A stretch of DNA of 64,000 nt, from assembly GCA_963422705.1 (NCBI GenBank), contig OY730443.1, forward strand, positions 2,728,001 through 2,792,000, written 5' to 3'. Positions 8,783 through 17,797 of this stretch are shown here, piece after piece (the first letter of the stretch is position 1; each line of letters opens with the position of its first letter). The translations under genes were made by a program, and so were the position numbers. This stretch comes from G963422705 sp963422705. Its GTDB lineage: Bacteria; Poribacteria; WGA-4E; WGA-3G. Below the pieces are notes generated by a model that worked only from the letters and a program-made list of their open reading frames with translations, made no database searches and was not told where the DNA came from.

Positions 8783-9475
8783 TTCCAGAATGTCTATATT
8801 CCCATCCTGATTCACATCCCAGGTGGAGAATTGGTTTGGTTGCTGTATTCATCCAGATTATCTATCAATCCGGCAATTGGCGAGAAATCGGATATCTGGT
8901 TGTTGTCAAGCCACAAGTGTGTCAGTTTTATCAACCCTTTTAGCGCCGAGATATCTGATAGCTCGTTGGTTTCAAGCCCCAACGTTGTCAGTTTTACCAA
9001 CCCTTTTAGCGGCGAGATATCAGATATATCGTTGTAGCCAAGATACAACGTTTCCAGTTTTACCAACCCTTTTAGCGGCGAGATATCAGATAGCTGGTTA
9101 TCGTGAAGCCCTAAGCCTGTGAGTTTTACTAACCCTTTTAGCGGCGAGATATCAGATATATCGTTGTAGCCAAGATACAACGTTTCCAGTTTTACCAACC
9201 CTTTTAGCGGCGAGATATCTAATAGCTCGTTGTTGTCAAGCCCCAACGTTTCCAGTTTTACCAACCCTTGTATCGGCGAGATATCAGATATATCGTTGAC
9301 GGAAAGAGACAAGTCTGTCAGATTGGTTGCAAACTCAAGTCCGGTTAGATTGCGAATTCCGGACTTACACGCAGAAAGCGTTGTTAAAGTCGCCATATCC
9401 GCCTGCGTGATGGCCGCCCCTGCAGCTTTGTCTAACGTATTCTCAAGGGCATCGCGTAGCTTCGCGTCGGGAATC
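8591..9475. repeat. Internal direct repeats of the LRR locus
   Basis: About 190 bp at 8591-8782 recurs at 9284-9475 with only a few changes, 693 bp (231 codons) apart. Between them, shorter near-identical 66-bp LRR units repeat in tandem. The sequence just before the two start codons is also shared (GTATCATG followed by AAGAATTCAGATTCC at 8497 and 9489). Confidence 0.75.
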
Positions 9476-9489
9476 TGAATTCTTAACAT
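8812..9489 (-). CDS. Leucine-rich repeat protein (internalin-like repeats)
   Basis: A 225-aa protein. Residues 1-45 form a cap (IQIPDAKLRDALENTLDKAA) and the rest is about seven 22-residue LRRs of the pattern SDISPLKGLVKLETLYLGYN. LRRs of this kind bind proteins or sugars. Unlike most relatives it lacks a signal peptide. The final residues (DEYSNQTNSPPGM) appear to be out of frame: adding one base near 8842 restores reading into the dockerin-like segment at 8786-8830. The DNA repeats are so alike that slippage and recombination are expected. No strong RBS is seen upstream of the ATG. Confidence 0.7.
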   Translation of the reverse strand: MLRIQIPDAKLRDALENTLDKAAGAAITQADMATLTTLSACKSGIRNLTGLEFATNLTDLSLSVNDISDISPIQGLVKLETLGLDNNELLDISPLKGLVKLETLYLGYNDISDISPLKGLVKLTGLGLHDNQLSDISPLKGLVKLETLYLGYNDISDISPLKGLVKLTTLGLETNELSDISALKGLIKLTHLWLDNNQISDFSPIAGLIDNLDEYSNQTNSPPGM

Positions 9490-9679
9490 GATACGCCTCT
9501 TTTTTATAAATTGATAAATAGTGCCTGCCGTCGGTGAAAACGGCCGGCGCCGAACTGAAAACGGTCAGTGCCTTCAGGATAAAACTCCGAAGACGTTAGA
9601 AGTCCTGAATTGTCCAAGTCCCATCGCCATTTCCGCAAGAAAGCCGCATGATAACACCGTCCTATCATTTGGGCGTTTC

Positions 9680-9770
9680 TCATTCTTCGTAGCGGTAGCG
9701 CTGCCTCCAGTAACGTCTGGTGAATCATGCGAATTCTGCCGTCTGCCCATTCAATCGTTGAAATTGCCAT
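9680..9770 (-). pseudogene. mtnA: Remnant of methylthioribose-1-phosphate isomerase (N-terminus)
   Basis: The ATG at 9770 opens ISTIEWADGRIRMIHQTLL, which matches the start of MtnA proteins (TIEW..G.(V/L)RMIDQT.L). After about 25 codons the frame is broken: the expected RYRYEE continuation is found in another frame, followed by stops. Only this N-terminal scrap survives. The remaining parts of the 474-bp gap 9490-9963 contain nothing I can identify. Confidence 0.5.
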
Positions 9771-9963
9771 AATATCGTTCGTTTTCTCTCTTTAACTTGC
9801 GTATGAGAACTCGCTCCGGCAATGACAGCGTTCTGTTCTTGAATATACTTGGTATGCTAAGTGAAATTAAAAAGCTAAAAACTGCCGGTTTTCTTTACAA
9901 ACAATTATTTTTCCTCGCCCGTTTAACAACCGGTGCTAGTTTGAATGAGGAGCAGACATGATG

Positions 9964-11193
9964 CTAGTACCCAAACCATTCCTTTATCCGCCGCATCAGT
10001 GAACGCAAAGCACCAGACTTTTGTCGTGATGCCTGTTCCTGTTGTTCACGCCGCAAAGCGCTGCTGTAAAGGACTAGTCCGGTACTTGTCGCATACATAG
10101 GATGATTCACCCTGTCTATAAGCCCTTTGAGTCCCTTCGGGTAACCGATTTGCACGCGGAGGGGTAAGATTTCGGATGCGAATTCTGTTATACCGTCCAT
10201 GAGTGCCGTTCCGCCTGTCAGTATCAACCCGCCCGGAAGTTGCGTGTCGCCGATTTCATCCATAATGCCTTCTAAGATATCTTCGATGCGGTATTCGATG
10301 ATTTCGGCGAGTTCAATCCTGTCTATAAAACGGGTGCGGTTGTCCCCTTGTTGTATTGGGATTGGCTCTGCGTTATCTGCTTCCACCCATTCTGCCCAGG
10401 CACATCCACGGTTAATTTTCAGTTCTTCAGCTTCAGGAAGGGTGATTTTTAGGTATTGGGCGATGTCGCCGGTGACGTGTTTTCCACCGACAGGCAGGAC
10501 AACCGCGTGTCGGATAGCATCTCCTTTGTAGACAATAATTTCAGTGGTGCCGGCGCCAATGTCTGCCAATGCGATACCGACTTCGCGTTCTGCGTGCGAT
10601 ACGACGGCTTCCGTTGATGCTAACGGAGCAGCGACAAGCGCCTCCACTTCCTGCACCCCCGCTTTTTCTATACTATTCAGTAAATTTTGAGTTGCGGTTA
10701 CTCCGCCGGTAATGATATAGACGTCAGCTTCCAATCGCGCGCCGGACATCCCCAGAGGTTCCTTTATTCCTTCCTGGTTGTCAATAGCAAAATTCTGCTC
10801 AAGGACATGCAGAATCTCTTGTCCGGCGGGCACAGAAATAGCGCGTGCCGCTGCCAGCACGCGAGCAATATCGTCTTCCGAAATCGCGGGTACACTCGCG
10901 GAAACAACACCGTGTGATGTTTGCCCGAAAAGATGTTCACCGGAAACACTAACACAGATGTTATCTATGTTAACTCCTGACATGAGTTCAGCGGCAGCAA
11001 TCGCTTTGCGAATAGATGCGGCTGTCTGACTAATATCAACCACAATGCCTCTTCGCACCCCTTCCGAAGGAGCATGCCCAACGCCGATAATTTCAACGTC
11101 GCCTCTGTATTGTCCCGGGGACGTGTTCCCCACGACGACAGAAATCTTGTTTGAGCCAATATCTAAGCCGGCGATAATACGTTCATTAGCCAT
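9964..11193 (-). CDS. ftsA: Cell division protein FtsA
   Basis: A 409-aa actin-fold ATPase that tethers FtsZ to the inner membrane and recruits the divisome. Visible are the phosphate 1 motif GLDIGSNKISVVVG, the SHS2/1C region (GVNIDNICVSVSG), phosphate 2 (IALADIGAGTTEIIVYK), the adenosine motif (GGLILTGGTALMDGI) and a C-terminal amphipathic membrane-targeting helix (RSLMRRIKEWFGY). It is the last gene of the division/cell-wall cluster, 2 bp after ftsQ. ftsZ, which normally follows, is absent here: an mtnA remnant and an LRR gene take its place. Confidence 0.95.
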   Translation of the reverse strand: MANERIIAGLDIGSNKISVVVGNTSPGQYRGDVEIIGVGHAPSEGVRRGIVVDISQTAASIRKAIAAAELMSGVNIDNICVSVSGEHLFGQTSHGVVSASVPAISEDDIARVLAAARAISVPAGQEILHVLEQNFAIDNQEGIKEPLGMSGARLEADVYIITGGVTATQNLLNSIEKAGVQEVEALVAAPLASTEAVVSHAEREVGIALADIGAGTTEIIVYKGDAIRHAVVLPVGGKHVTGDIAQYLKITLPEAEELKINRGCAWAEWVEADNAEPIPIQQGDNRTRFIDRIELAEIIEYRIEDILEGIMDEIGDTQLPGGLILTGGTALMDGITEFASEILPLRVQIGYPKGLKGLIDRVNHPMYATSTGLVLYSSALRREQQEQASRQKSGALRSLMRRIKEWFGY

Positions 11194-11195
11194 GA

Positions 11196-12227
11196 CTAGT
11201 TGTCTCTCCCCCAGTAGAGTGCATCTTCAAACCTTGCGTCTAAATACATTTGTCCCCCTCTCGTCGTCGTGTCGATTGGTGCACTGTGATTATCTCTATG
11301 TTTCAAGAATAGCGCGATATGATGGAGCCCAGTGTCTACCGCGTCTTTTGCAATCCACGCCTGCGCTGCGATGCCACTAATCTCCAATTTAACCTTGTGT
11401 TCCTCACTGGCATCAATCGTCACAATCTGCTTGGCAAGCTCCGGTTCGCGAAGCAAGGCGGTGCTAAAAATACGCAAACCTAACTTCACCGCGGGGATTT
11501 GTAGTGCACCCCCAGGTGCCGGAAACACATCGCCTTCTGCAATAAGGACAGGCATGCGGGCATGCTTTTCAACAGCTTCCGGGACTTTTGAATTGCCACT
11601 CGGGGCGACTTCAAGGGGTTTTCTAGGGAATTGCCCACGCTTATTAAACCAATACCGCTTTCGCAGCGGAAATTCGTCTATTACAGATTCTAACACGTAT
11701 CCATCTTTATCTATCAAAAAAAAATCAGTATGGGCACTAGCGCGCACGCCACTCGGGGGGCAACGGTATTCAAGCAGGGCAAACTGTTCACGCTCTGTCA
11801 CCCGGATAGTAAACATCCGCCTCATCAAATGCTTTGATATGTAGGCATCCTTAATGTAACTGAGATTCTCCTTGAGATATAGCGCCGTCTGTTCTTCAGA
11901 TTCCGTAAAGATATTATCGAGATTTTCGGCTAAAACATCATAGATGTGTACTTTTGTATAGTGTTTATTACCGTAAACTTCCAACGAGACGTATTCAACG
12001 TTGAAAAAGGATAGCACCGTCTTACCGATGAATGCCAAAGTAACGACAACAGAAATCCCGACGATGAACCGCCGCCACAGATAGACAGTTGAATTTCTCT
12101 GCTGCAGTCTCCGGGTTTTTAACGGATTCGGTTGACTGGCGTCCTTTATCGGGCGCGGTTGAGTCTTGCCACGCCCGTCGGATGACTGCTGGGTACGCCT
12201 TTGCTGCGCGTGCGAAAGTACTTTCAT
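11196..12227 (-). CDS. ftsQ: Cell division protein FtsQ/DivIB
   Basis: A 343-aa bitopic membrane protein. A basic cytoplasmic tail of about 55 residues is followed by one membrane helix (FIVGISVVVTLAFIGKTVLSFF) and a POTRA domain (VEYVSLEVYGNKHYTKVHIY, ending MRRMFTIRVTEREQFALLEY), then the FtsQ/DivIB beta domain (DFFLIDKDGYVLE). The middle contains an extended Pro/Lys-rich segment. It links the early and late divisome. It lies between murC and ftsA, where it belongs in canonical dcw clusters. Confidence 0.85.
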   Translation of the reverse strand: MKVLSHAQQRRTQQSSDGRGKTQPRPIKDASQPNPLKTRRLQQRNSTVYLWRRFIVGISVVVTLAFIGKTVLSFFNVEYVSLEVYGNKHYTKVHIYDVLAENLDNIFTESEEQTALYLKENLSYIKDAYISKHLMRRMFTIRVTEREQFALLEYRCPPSGVRASAHTDFFLIDKDGYVLESVIDEFPLRKRYWFNKRGQFPRKPLEVAPSGNSKVPEAVEKHARMPVLIAEGDVFPAPGGALQIPAVKLGLRIFSTALLREPELAKQIVTIDASEEHKVKLEISGIAAQAWIAKDAVDTGLHHIALFLKHRDNHSAPIDTTTRGGQMYLDARFEDALYWGRDN

Positions 12228-12288
12228 TTTCTTCCTTTTTCCCTTTCGCCCTAATTTTTCTGACAGTTTTGTCGAGAGTGCAGATTCA

Positions 12289-13689
12289 TTACGAAGGACT
12301 CCGCGTCGACGTCGAAGCCAAAAGGGATTCCAAAAACTGGCGGCCGACTTTACTGATATCGCCTGCGCCGAGGGTGATGACGATATCCCCGGATTGCGTT
12401 ATTTGAGTGAGATATTGCGTAATTTCATCGGTATCCGGCATGTAAATGACGTGCCGGTGGCCATGTGCCCGGATTGCCTCTGCAAGGTTTTCTGCTGTCA
12501 CGTTTTCAATCGGGGCCTCGCCAGCACCATAAATAGCGGTAACAATCAGCACATCGGCTTGATAAAAAGAGCGGCAGAACTCGTCTGCTAAATCTCTGAC
12601 TCGCTGGTATCGGTGCGGCTGAAAGACTGCCACGATGCGTCGTTTATATCCTTCCCGTGCGCCGTTGAGTGCGGCTTTTAATTTCGCTGGATTATGGGCA
12701 TAATCATCAACAACGATGATATTATTAACTTCACCGAGCACTTCAAAACGTCTATGTACGCCTTGAAAGGATTCAAGGTTATCGCGAATCTGTTCAAAAG
12801 GAATGTCCAATTCCAATCCGACGGCTATCGCTGCTAAAGAGTTGGCGATGTTATGTCGCCCCGGCATTTTGAGGTGGACGCTCCCGAGCGCACCCGCTAC
12901 GCGTAAATTTTGCGATGCGCGCACGCGATAATGCGATGTTGGCCCCTTCACAGTGATTTCTTCTGCAATGATGTCCGCACCTGTTTCAAGCCCGTAGGTA
13001 AGATACCGCTTTTCAATCCGTGGAATGAATTTCTGAATGTTTTCGTTATCTAAGCAGAGCACCGCGGTACCGTAAAACGGGACTTTATTCGCAAATTTAA
13101 GGAACGTTTCGCCGATGTCATCGACGCTGTCGTAATAGTCAAGATGATCGGCATCGACAGAAGTGATAACAGCAATTGTCGGGTAGAACATCTCAATCGA
13201 ACCGTATGCCTCGTCTGCTTCGATTACCATAACATCGCCTTCTCCGGTTCGCGCATGAGTACCGTCGACTAATTTACCCCCAAGCACAACGGCCGGGTCC
13301 AACCGCTTCAATACGGCTGCCATCATCGCTGTTGTCGTTGTCTTCCCGTGTGTCCCACTGACAGCAACACTATAGCGCATTCGGGTAATCTCATTAAGCA
13401 TTTCTGCGCCCCTGACGATAGGGATTTTCCGTGCAGTGGCAGCAACGAGTTCAGGATTATCCGGCGGAATCGCGGGCGATTTAACCACGACATCAGCACC
13501 ATTAAGATGCTCCGCAGCGTGATTGTAGTATATATTTGCGCCACGGGCACGCAGGTGCTCTGTTATCTCTGAACACTGCAAATCGGAGCCCGTCACTTGA
13601 AAACCGAGTTCAAGTAGAATTTCAGCGATACCGCTGAGGCCGGCACCACCGATGCCGGTTAAATGGATATGTTGCGTTTTTCCAAACAT
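12289..13689 (-). CDS. murC: UDP-N-acetylmuramate--L-alanine ligase
   Basis: A 466-aa cytoplasmic Mur ligase that adds L-Ala to UDP-MurNAc. The N-terminal Rossmann motif is HLTGIGGAGLSGIAEIL, the ATP-binding P-loop is VSGTHGKTTTTAMMA, and later motifs include ADEAYGSIEMFYP, MPGRHNIANSLAAIAV and VVDDYAHNPAKLKAAL. The length is as expected. It lies between murG and ftsQ; murB, which often follows murC, is not here. Confidence 0.95.
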   Translation of the reverse strand: MFGKTQHIHLTGIGGAGLSGIAEILLELGFQVTGSDLQCSEITEHLRARGANIYYNHAAEHLNGADVVVKSPAIPPDNPELVAATARKIPIVRGAEMLNEITRMRYSVAVSGTHGKTTTTAMMAAVLKRLDPAVVLGGKLVDGTHARTGEGDVMVIEADEAYGSIEMFYPTIAVITSVDADHLDYYDSVDDIGETFLKFANKVPFYGTAVLCLDNENIQKFIPRIEKRYLTYGLETGADIIAEEITVKGPTSHYRVRASQNLRVAGALGSVHLKMPGRHNIANSLAAIAVGLELDIPFEQIRDNLESFQGVHRRFEVLGEVNNIIVVDDYAHNPAKLKAALNGAREGYKRRIVAVFQPHRYQRVRDLADEFCRSFYQADVLIVTAIYGAGEAPIENVTAENLAEAIRAHGHRHVIYMPDTDEITQYLTQITQSGDIVITLGAGDISKVGRQFLESLLASTSTRSPS

Positions 13690-13786
13690 TTTGTATTCAC
13701 GCTCGCTGTTCCGTTTAGTTTTGTTAGGTTTTCAAGGCAAATGCGCGGGATAATAACCCCATCAGAGCGCTTTGATGCCCTCTCCA

Positions 13787-14908
13787 TCACAATTGTGCCA
13801 GAATAGAATTAGCAATTTCCTCACTCGCTTTTGGTTTCCCGATTGCCCGGCTTGCGTCTGCCATCGCTTGATGTGTTTTGGCATCAGTAGCGATGCGGAG
13901 CAGGTGGCTAACGAACTCGTCAGTTGTAAAGGCGCCCTGCTCAAGCACGATTGCGGCACCAGTGGCGGCAACAGTGTCCGCATTTAATACCTGATTGTTC
14001 CCAGCTTGAGCAGGTAAAGGAATGAAAATCGTGGGGATACCACACGCCGTTACCTCAGAAACTGTCATTCCGCCAGCCCTACACACCATAACATCGGCGA
14101 TACTATAGACTTCTTCGATTGCATCAAAGAAAGGCTGCACCCGATGCGGCAAGCCGGGTTCGAGTTTTTGATATGCAACCTGAACCATTTCTGCGTCCGC
14201 GGCCCCGGTTTGGTGGATAATTTGTAGACAATCAAGTCCGTTTCTATGAGCCTGATGAACTAAGAGAGGCAGGCTCTCAATGACGCTCTGATTAATCGCG
14301 TGGGCCCCTTGACTTCCCCCCATGACAAACACCGTTTTCCGATTAGGGCACAATCCGAGTTTCTGATAGCTTGCAGCGGTTCGTTGACAATCCGCGATTG
14401 CGGGCCGAATCGGGTTGCCTGTTACAGAAACAATATTTTCAGGGAACCTCGCCGCGGCAGGTTCCAAAGCGAGATAGGCAGCTACAGCCCAGCGCGCCAA
14501 AATCGCGTTCGTCACGCCAACGGACGCATTCTGTTCCTGCACCGCGACAGGAATTTTGCGGATAACCCCAGCAAAAAGCACGGGGCCAGAGACATATCCC
14601 CCCGTTCCGACAACAAAATCTGGTGCGAGTTCCCTCATGTAACCCAACGATTGCTGCACGCCGCGCGCAGCTTTCCAAAGCACCGGAAGCCATTGAAAAG
14701 TGATTCGACGCGGAAATCCTTCAACAGGGATAGGTAAAAAACGAAACCCGTGCTGGGGAACGAGCTTCGCCTCCAAACGTTTCGCACCGCCGATGAAGAT
14801 GATATTAAGCTTTGTGTCTAATCGTTTTAGTGCTTGGGCAATACCGATGGCAGGGTAGATATGCCCACCGGTGCCCCCACCTGAAATCACTACCGTGCGG
14901 TTTTTCAT
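13787..14908 (-). CDS. murG: Lipid II synthase (GlcNAc transferase)
   Basis: A 373-aa peripheral membrane GT28-family enzyme that transfers GlcNAc from UDP-GlcNAc to lipid I. The N-terminal glycine loop is ISGGGTGGHIYPAIGIAQAL, the second Gly-rich loop is VVGTGGYVSGPVLFAG and FVMGGSQGAHAINQSV, and the UDP-GlcNAc site is VMVCRAGGMTVSEVTACGIP. The length and motif order are normal. It sits between ftsW and murC. Confidence 0.95.
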   Translation of the reverse strand: MKNRTVVISGGGTGGHIYPAIGIAQALKRLDTKLNIIFIGGAKRLEAKLVPQHGFRFLPIPVEGFPRRITFQWLPVLWKAARGVQQSLGYMRELAPDFVVGTGGYVSGPVLFAGVIRKIPVAVQEQNASVGVTNAILARWAVAAYLALEPAAARFPENIVSVTGNPIRPAIADCQRTAASYQKLGLCPNRKTVFVMGGSQGAHAINQSVIESLPLLVHQAHRNGLDCLQIIHQTGAADAEMVQVAYQKLEPGLPHRVQPFFDAIEEVYSIADVMVCRAGGMTVSEVTACGIPTIFIPLPAQAGNNQVLNADTVAATGAAIVLEQGAFTTDEFVSHLLRIATDAKTHQAMADASRAIGKPKASEEIANSILAQL

Positions 14909-14957
14909 CTATGGCACCAAAAACAGTTCTAAAGTCGATAAATAGGCACCGGAGGCT

Positions 14958-16214
14958 TCAGCCCCGGCCTGACTTATTTTTTTGTAAACGAAAGCGTGAA
15001 ATATTCAGGAGAATCCCGACACTGAGTAAGCTCAACACAATTGAAGAGCCGCCATAACTGATAAATGGCAACGTAATCCCTTTCGTAGGTAAGACACCTG
15101 TCACAACGCCAATGTTGATGAACGCCTGTAAACCGATAAGCGTTGTCAGCCCAACAGAGAACAACGCACCAAATAAATCTTCAACATCACGAGCAATGTG
15201 TAACCCACGCCACACAAATAACATGAAAAGGAGCGTTACACAGGCGGTACCGAAAAACCCAAATTCTTCGCCCAGGATAGCGAAAATGAAATCGGTGTGT
15301 GGATACGGCAGATGCCCCACTTTCGCAACGCTGTTATCAATACCTGCCCCGAAAAAGCCACCCCAGCCGAGGGCTTTGAGCGAGTGTTCCAATTGGTAGT
15401 TTGCCCCCTCCGGGGATTTCCAAAGGGCGATGTAATCCAGGAATCGTTTCAACCGGTACGGATTTCGAAGGATGAGGAAGCTTAGCACCCCGACACCAGC
15501 CCCCCCTAGCAGCAGCCCTTGCCAGATGCGAATACCACCCACAAATAAAACGAGACAAACTGATGCAGCCAATAGAAGTGCAGAGCCAAAGTCTGGCTGC
15601 TGTGCAACGAGCCCGAAAGCAGCACCTAGAATCAGCACATTCGGGAGAATCCCATTGAAAAAACTTTTCGCCTTTTGTGGATTCCGACTGATAAATGTTG
15701 CTACATGGATGATGAGCGCGATTTTGGCGAATTCTACCGGTTGAAAATTGAACGGGAATCCGGGTAACCTAATCCAACGGTTAAATCGTCCACCGCCCGC
15801 CCCCTGCACGCTGACACTAAAAAATGGCACAAATACTAACAATAACCCGACAAACGCTACAATCAAAATTGTGGTGGAATACCGCGCATAAAACTGATAC
15901 GGTATGTAAGCAGTTAGGAACATACCGAGAAAGCCGATGGTACATGCAATCATGTGTATCCGCAAATACTGGTAGCTGTCACCGTTATATTCCCTTGAAG
16001 ACAGGAGGTGGCCAGAACTATAAACCATCAATATGCCCACCGCTACAAGGAGAGAGGTAAGGACAATGAGAACAGTGTCCATTTTTTTAGGCTGCTGGGT
16101 TTCACCAATGGGTGCATCTGCTTCCCCGAATTGTCCATGTTCAGGGGCATTTCTACCGCGACGTGAATGTTCCGTGGCGTATATATTCCCCCCATTTTTA
16201 CGATTGAAGCGCAT
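14958..16214 (-). CDS. ftsW: Septal peptidoglycan polymerase FtsW (SEDS family)
   Basis: A 418-aa polytopic SEDS-family protein that polymerises glycan strands at the septum together with FtsI. A cytoplasmic N-tail of about 45 residues precedes roughly ten membrane helices. Motifs include RFNRWIRLPGFPFNFQPVEFAK, the KSPEGANYQLEHSLKALGWGG loop and the C-terminal LPTKGITLPFISYGGSS signature. The chosen ATG (16214) has AAAGAGG upstream and overlaps the end of murD by 17 bp. Longer in-frame starts run far into murD and are unlikely. Confidence 0.93.
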   Translation of the reverse strand: MRFNRKNGGNIYATEHSRRGRNAPEHGQFGEADAPIGETQQPKKMDTVLIVLTSLLVAVGILMVYSSGHLLSSREYNGDSYQYLRIHMIACTIGFLGMFLTAYIPYQFYARYSTTILIVAFVGLLLVFVPFFSVSVQGAGGGRFNRWIRLPGFPFNFQPVEFAKIALIIHVATFISRNPQKAKSFFNGILPNVLILGAAFGLVAQQPDFGSALLLAASVCLVLFVGGIRIWQGLLLGGAGVGVLSFLILRNPYRLKRFLDYIALWKSPEGANYQLEHSLKALGWGGFFGAGIDNSVAKVGHLPYPHTDFIFAILGEEFGFFGTACVTLLFMLFVWRGLHIARDVEDLFGALFSVGLTTLIGLQAFINIGVVTGVLPTKGITLPFISYGGSSIVLSLLSVGILLNISRFRLQKNKSGRG

Positions 16215-17688
16215 AAACTGCCTCTTTAAATGCGTTTCCACGCGCTTTATAGTCAGTATACATATCAAAACTGGCATTTGCCGGGGATAATAGCACGACA
16301 TCGCCCGGGCCAGAATGTTGGTATGCCACACACACCGCTTCCCCCATTGTTGTGACAGGCAAAATGTCTGTGTGCGCCTCAAGCGCCTTTTGGATACGTT
16401 GTGTGTGAATGCCTAGCATAACCACCTTCTTCACTTTTTTCTTTACCAATGCAAGGAGCGGGGTATAGTCATTTCCTTTATCGTACCCACCCATAATGAG
16501 GAGAACGGTTTTTCTCTCATCGGGCGCAGGGATTGATTCAAGCGCAGATTTCACAGAATCTACATTCGTCGCTTTTGAATCGTCAATGAATTGAACCTCG
16601 TTCACTGTGAGAACCTGCTCAAATGCATGCTTGAACGCCGGGTGCGCCCGGTTGAGCCCCTGAACCCCTGTCCGGATTTGCGACGGGGTGACGCCAAGGA
16701 TTAGTCCTACCGCAGCGGCAGCAAGTGTATTCCGCACATTGTGCGCCCCCGGAAGAGGAATATCCTTTACATAACATAAAAATTGCGGTTTTTTGTCTGG
16801 TACCGCAGTGTATGCCGTGGCCGAGGCAATATTCCCAAAAAGGCACAAATTTCCGTTTTCATCATTTTGAAGATAGGTTCCTTGACGCCGGGCCCCTCCG
16901 CCAGCCGGAACCTCCTCCGGGCACGAAGAAGGATGAAAATAGATAGGGCGCGCCCGTATCATCGTCGCGAAGCCGGCAACCCGTTTATCGCAAGCGTTTA
17001 GGACTATCCAATCCGTCGCGTTCTGGTTCGCGCATATCTTCTCTTTCGCCTTGGCATAGGCGGACATCGTGCCATGCCTATCCAAATGGTCGGGAGAGAT
17101 ATTTAGGACGACGCTCACGCTTGGCCGGAACGTGACAGTGCTTTCAAGTTGGAAACTGCTCGCTTCAAGGACAACGATGTCTTTGCATGTCAGATTCTGC
17201 ACCTCGGCTGCCAAAGGTACCCCGATGTTTCCTGCAACACAGACATTCTCAAACCGCCTGCCCGCTTCGAGAATCGCCGCTGTCAAAAGCGTTGTTGTTG
17301 ACTTCCCCTTTGTTCCAGTAATCGCGACGATGGGGGCAGGACACACACTCGCGGCGAACTCCAATTCGCCGAGAATCGGAATCCCTTGTGAACGCGCCTG
17401 GCAGAGAATCGGAATATCCAACGGTACACCGGGCGACACAACAATCAGTGCTGCCTCTACTATACATGCCTCCGGGTGTCCCCCGAGATATAAGGTAACC
17501 GTTCGTTGATGACTTATCTGCTCAAGCCGCTCAATTTCTGCAGATAAGTCCGCGCTATCACGGGAATCTGTCACTGTCACTGTCGCGCCGAGTGCAACAA
17601 GTAATTTTGTGACAGCCACGCCGCTCCGATGCAATCCAAAAACGGTTACGTTTTTCCCGTTGAAAATATCCGGGTTTCGCATTCCCAC
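16198..17688 (-). CDS. murD: UDP-MurNAc-L-alanine--D-glutamate ligase
   Basis: A 496-aa cytoplasmic Mur ligase adding D-Glu. It has an N-terminal Rossmann segment (NVTVFGLHRSGVAVTKLLVA), the P-loop AITGTKGKSTTTLLTAAIL, NISPDHLDRHGTM and the C-terminal FIDDSKATNVDSVKSALES, with IMGGYDKGNDY as the conserved MurD loop. It is somewhat longer than the usual ~450 aa owing to a Gly/Pro/Arg-rich insert around residues 250-275. It lies between mraY and ftsW. Confidence 0.95.
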   Translation of the reverse strand: MGMRNPDIFNGKNVTVFGLHRSGVAVTKLLVALGATVTVTDSRDSADLSAEIERLEQISHQRTVTLYLGGHPEACIVEAALIVVSPGVPLDIPILCQARSQGIPILGELEFAASVCPAPIVAITGTKGKSTTTLLTAAILEAGRRFENVCVAGNIGVPLAAEVQNLTCKDIVVLEASSFQLESTVTFRPSVSVVLNISPDHLDRHGTMSAYAKAKEKICANQNATDWIVLNACDKRVAGFATMIRARPIYFHPSSCPEEVPAGGGARRQGTYLQNDENGNLCLFGNIASATAYTAVPDKKPQFLCYVKDIPLPGAHNVRNTLAAAAVGLILGVTPSQIRTGVQGLNRAHPAFKHAFEQVLTVNEVQFIDDSKATNVDSVKSALESIPAPDERKTVLLIMGGYDKGNDYTPLLALVKKKVKKVVMLGIHTQRIQKALEAHTDILPVTTMGEAVCVAYQHSGPGDVVLLSPANASFDMYTDYKARGNAFKEAVYALQS

Positions 17689-17797
17689 ACCTCAAAAACG
17701 TTCAAAACTGTAAAACGCCTAAATCTCTAGAGGGGCCAAAGATTTGATACCGGTGGCAACCGTTCCAGCTTTAACAGACTTCTAAAGTTGCCTGAGT

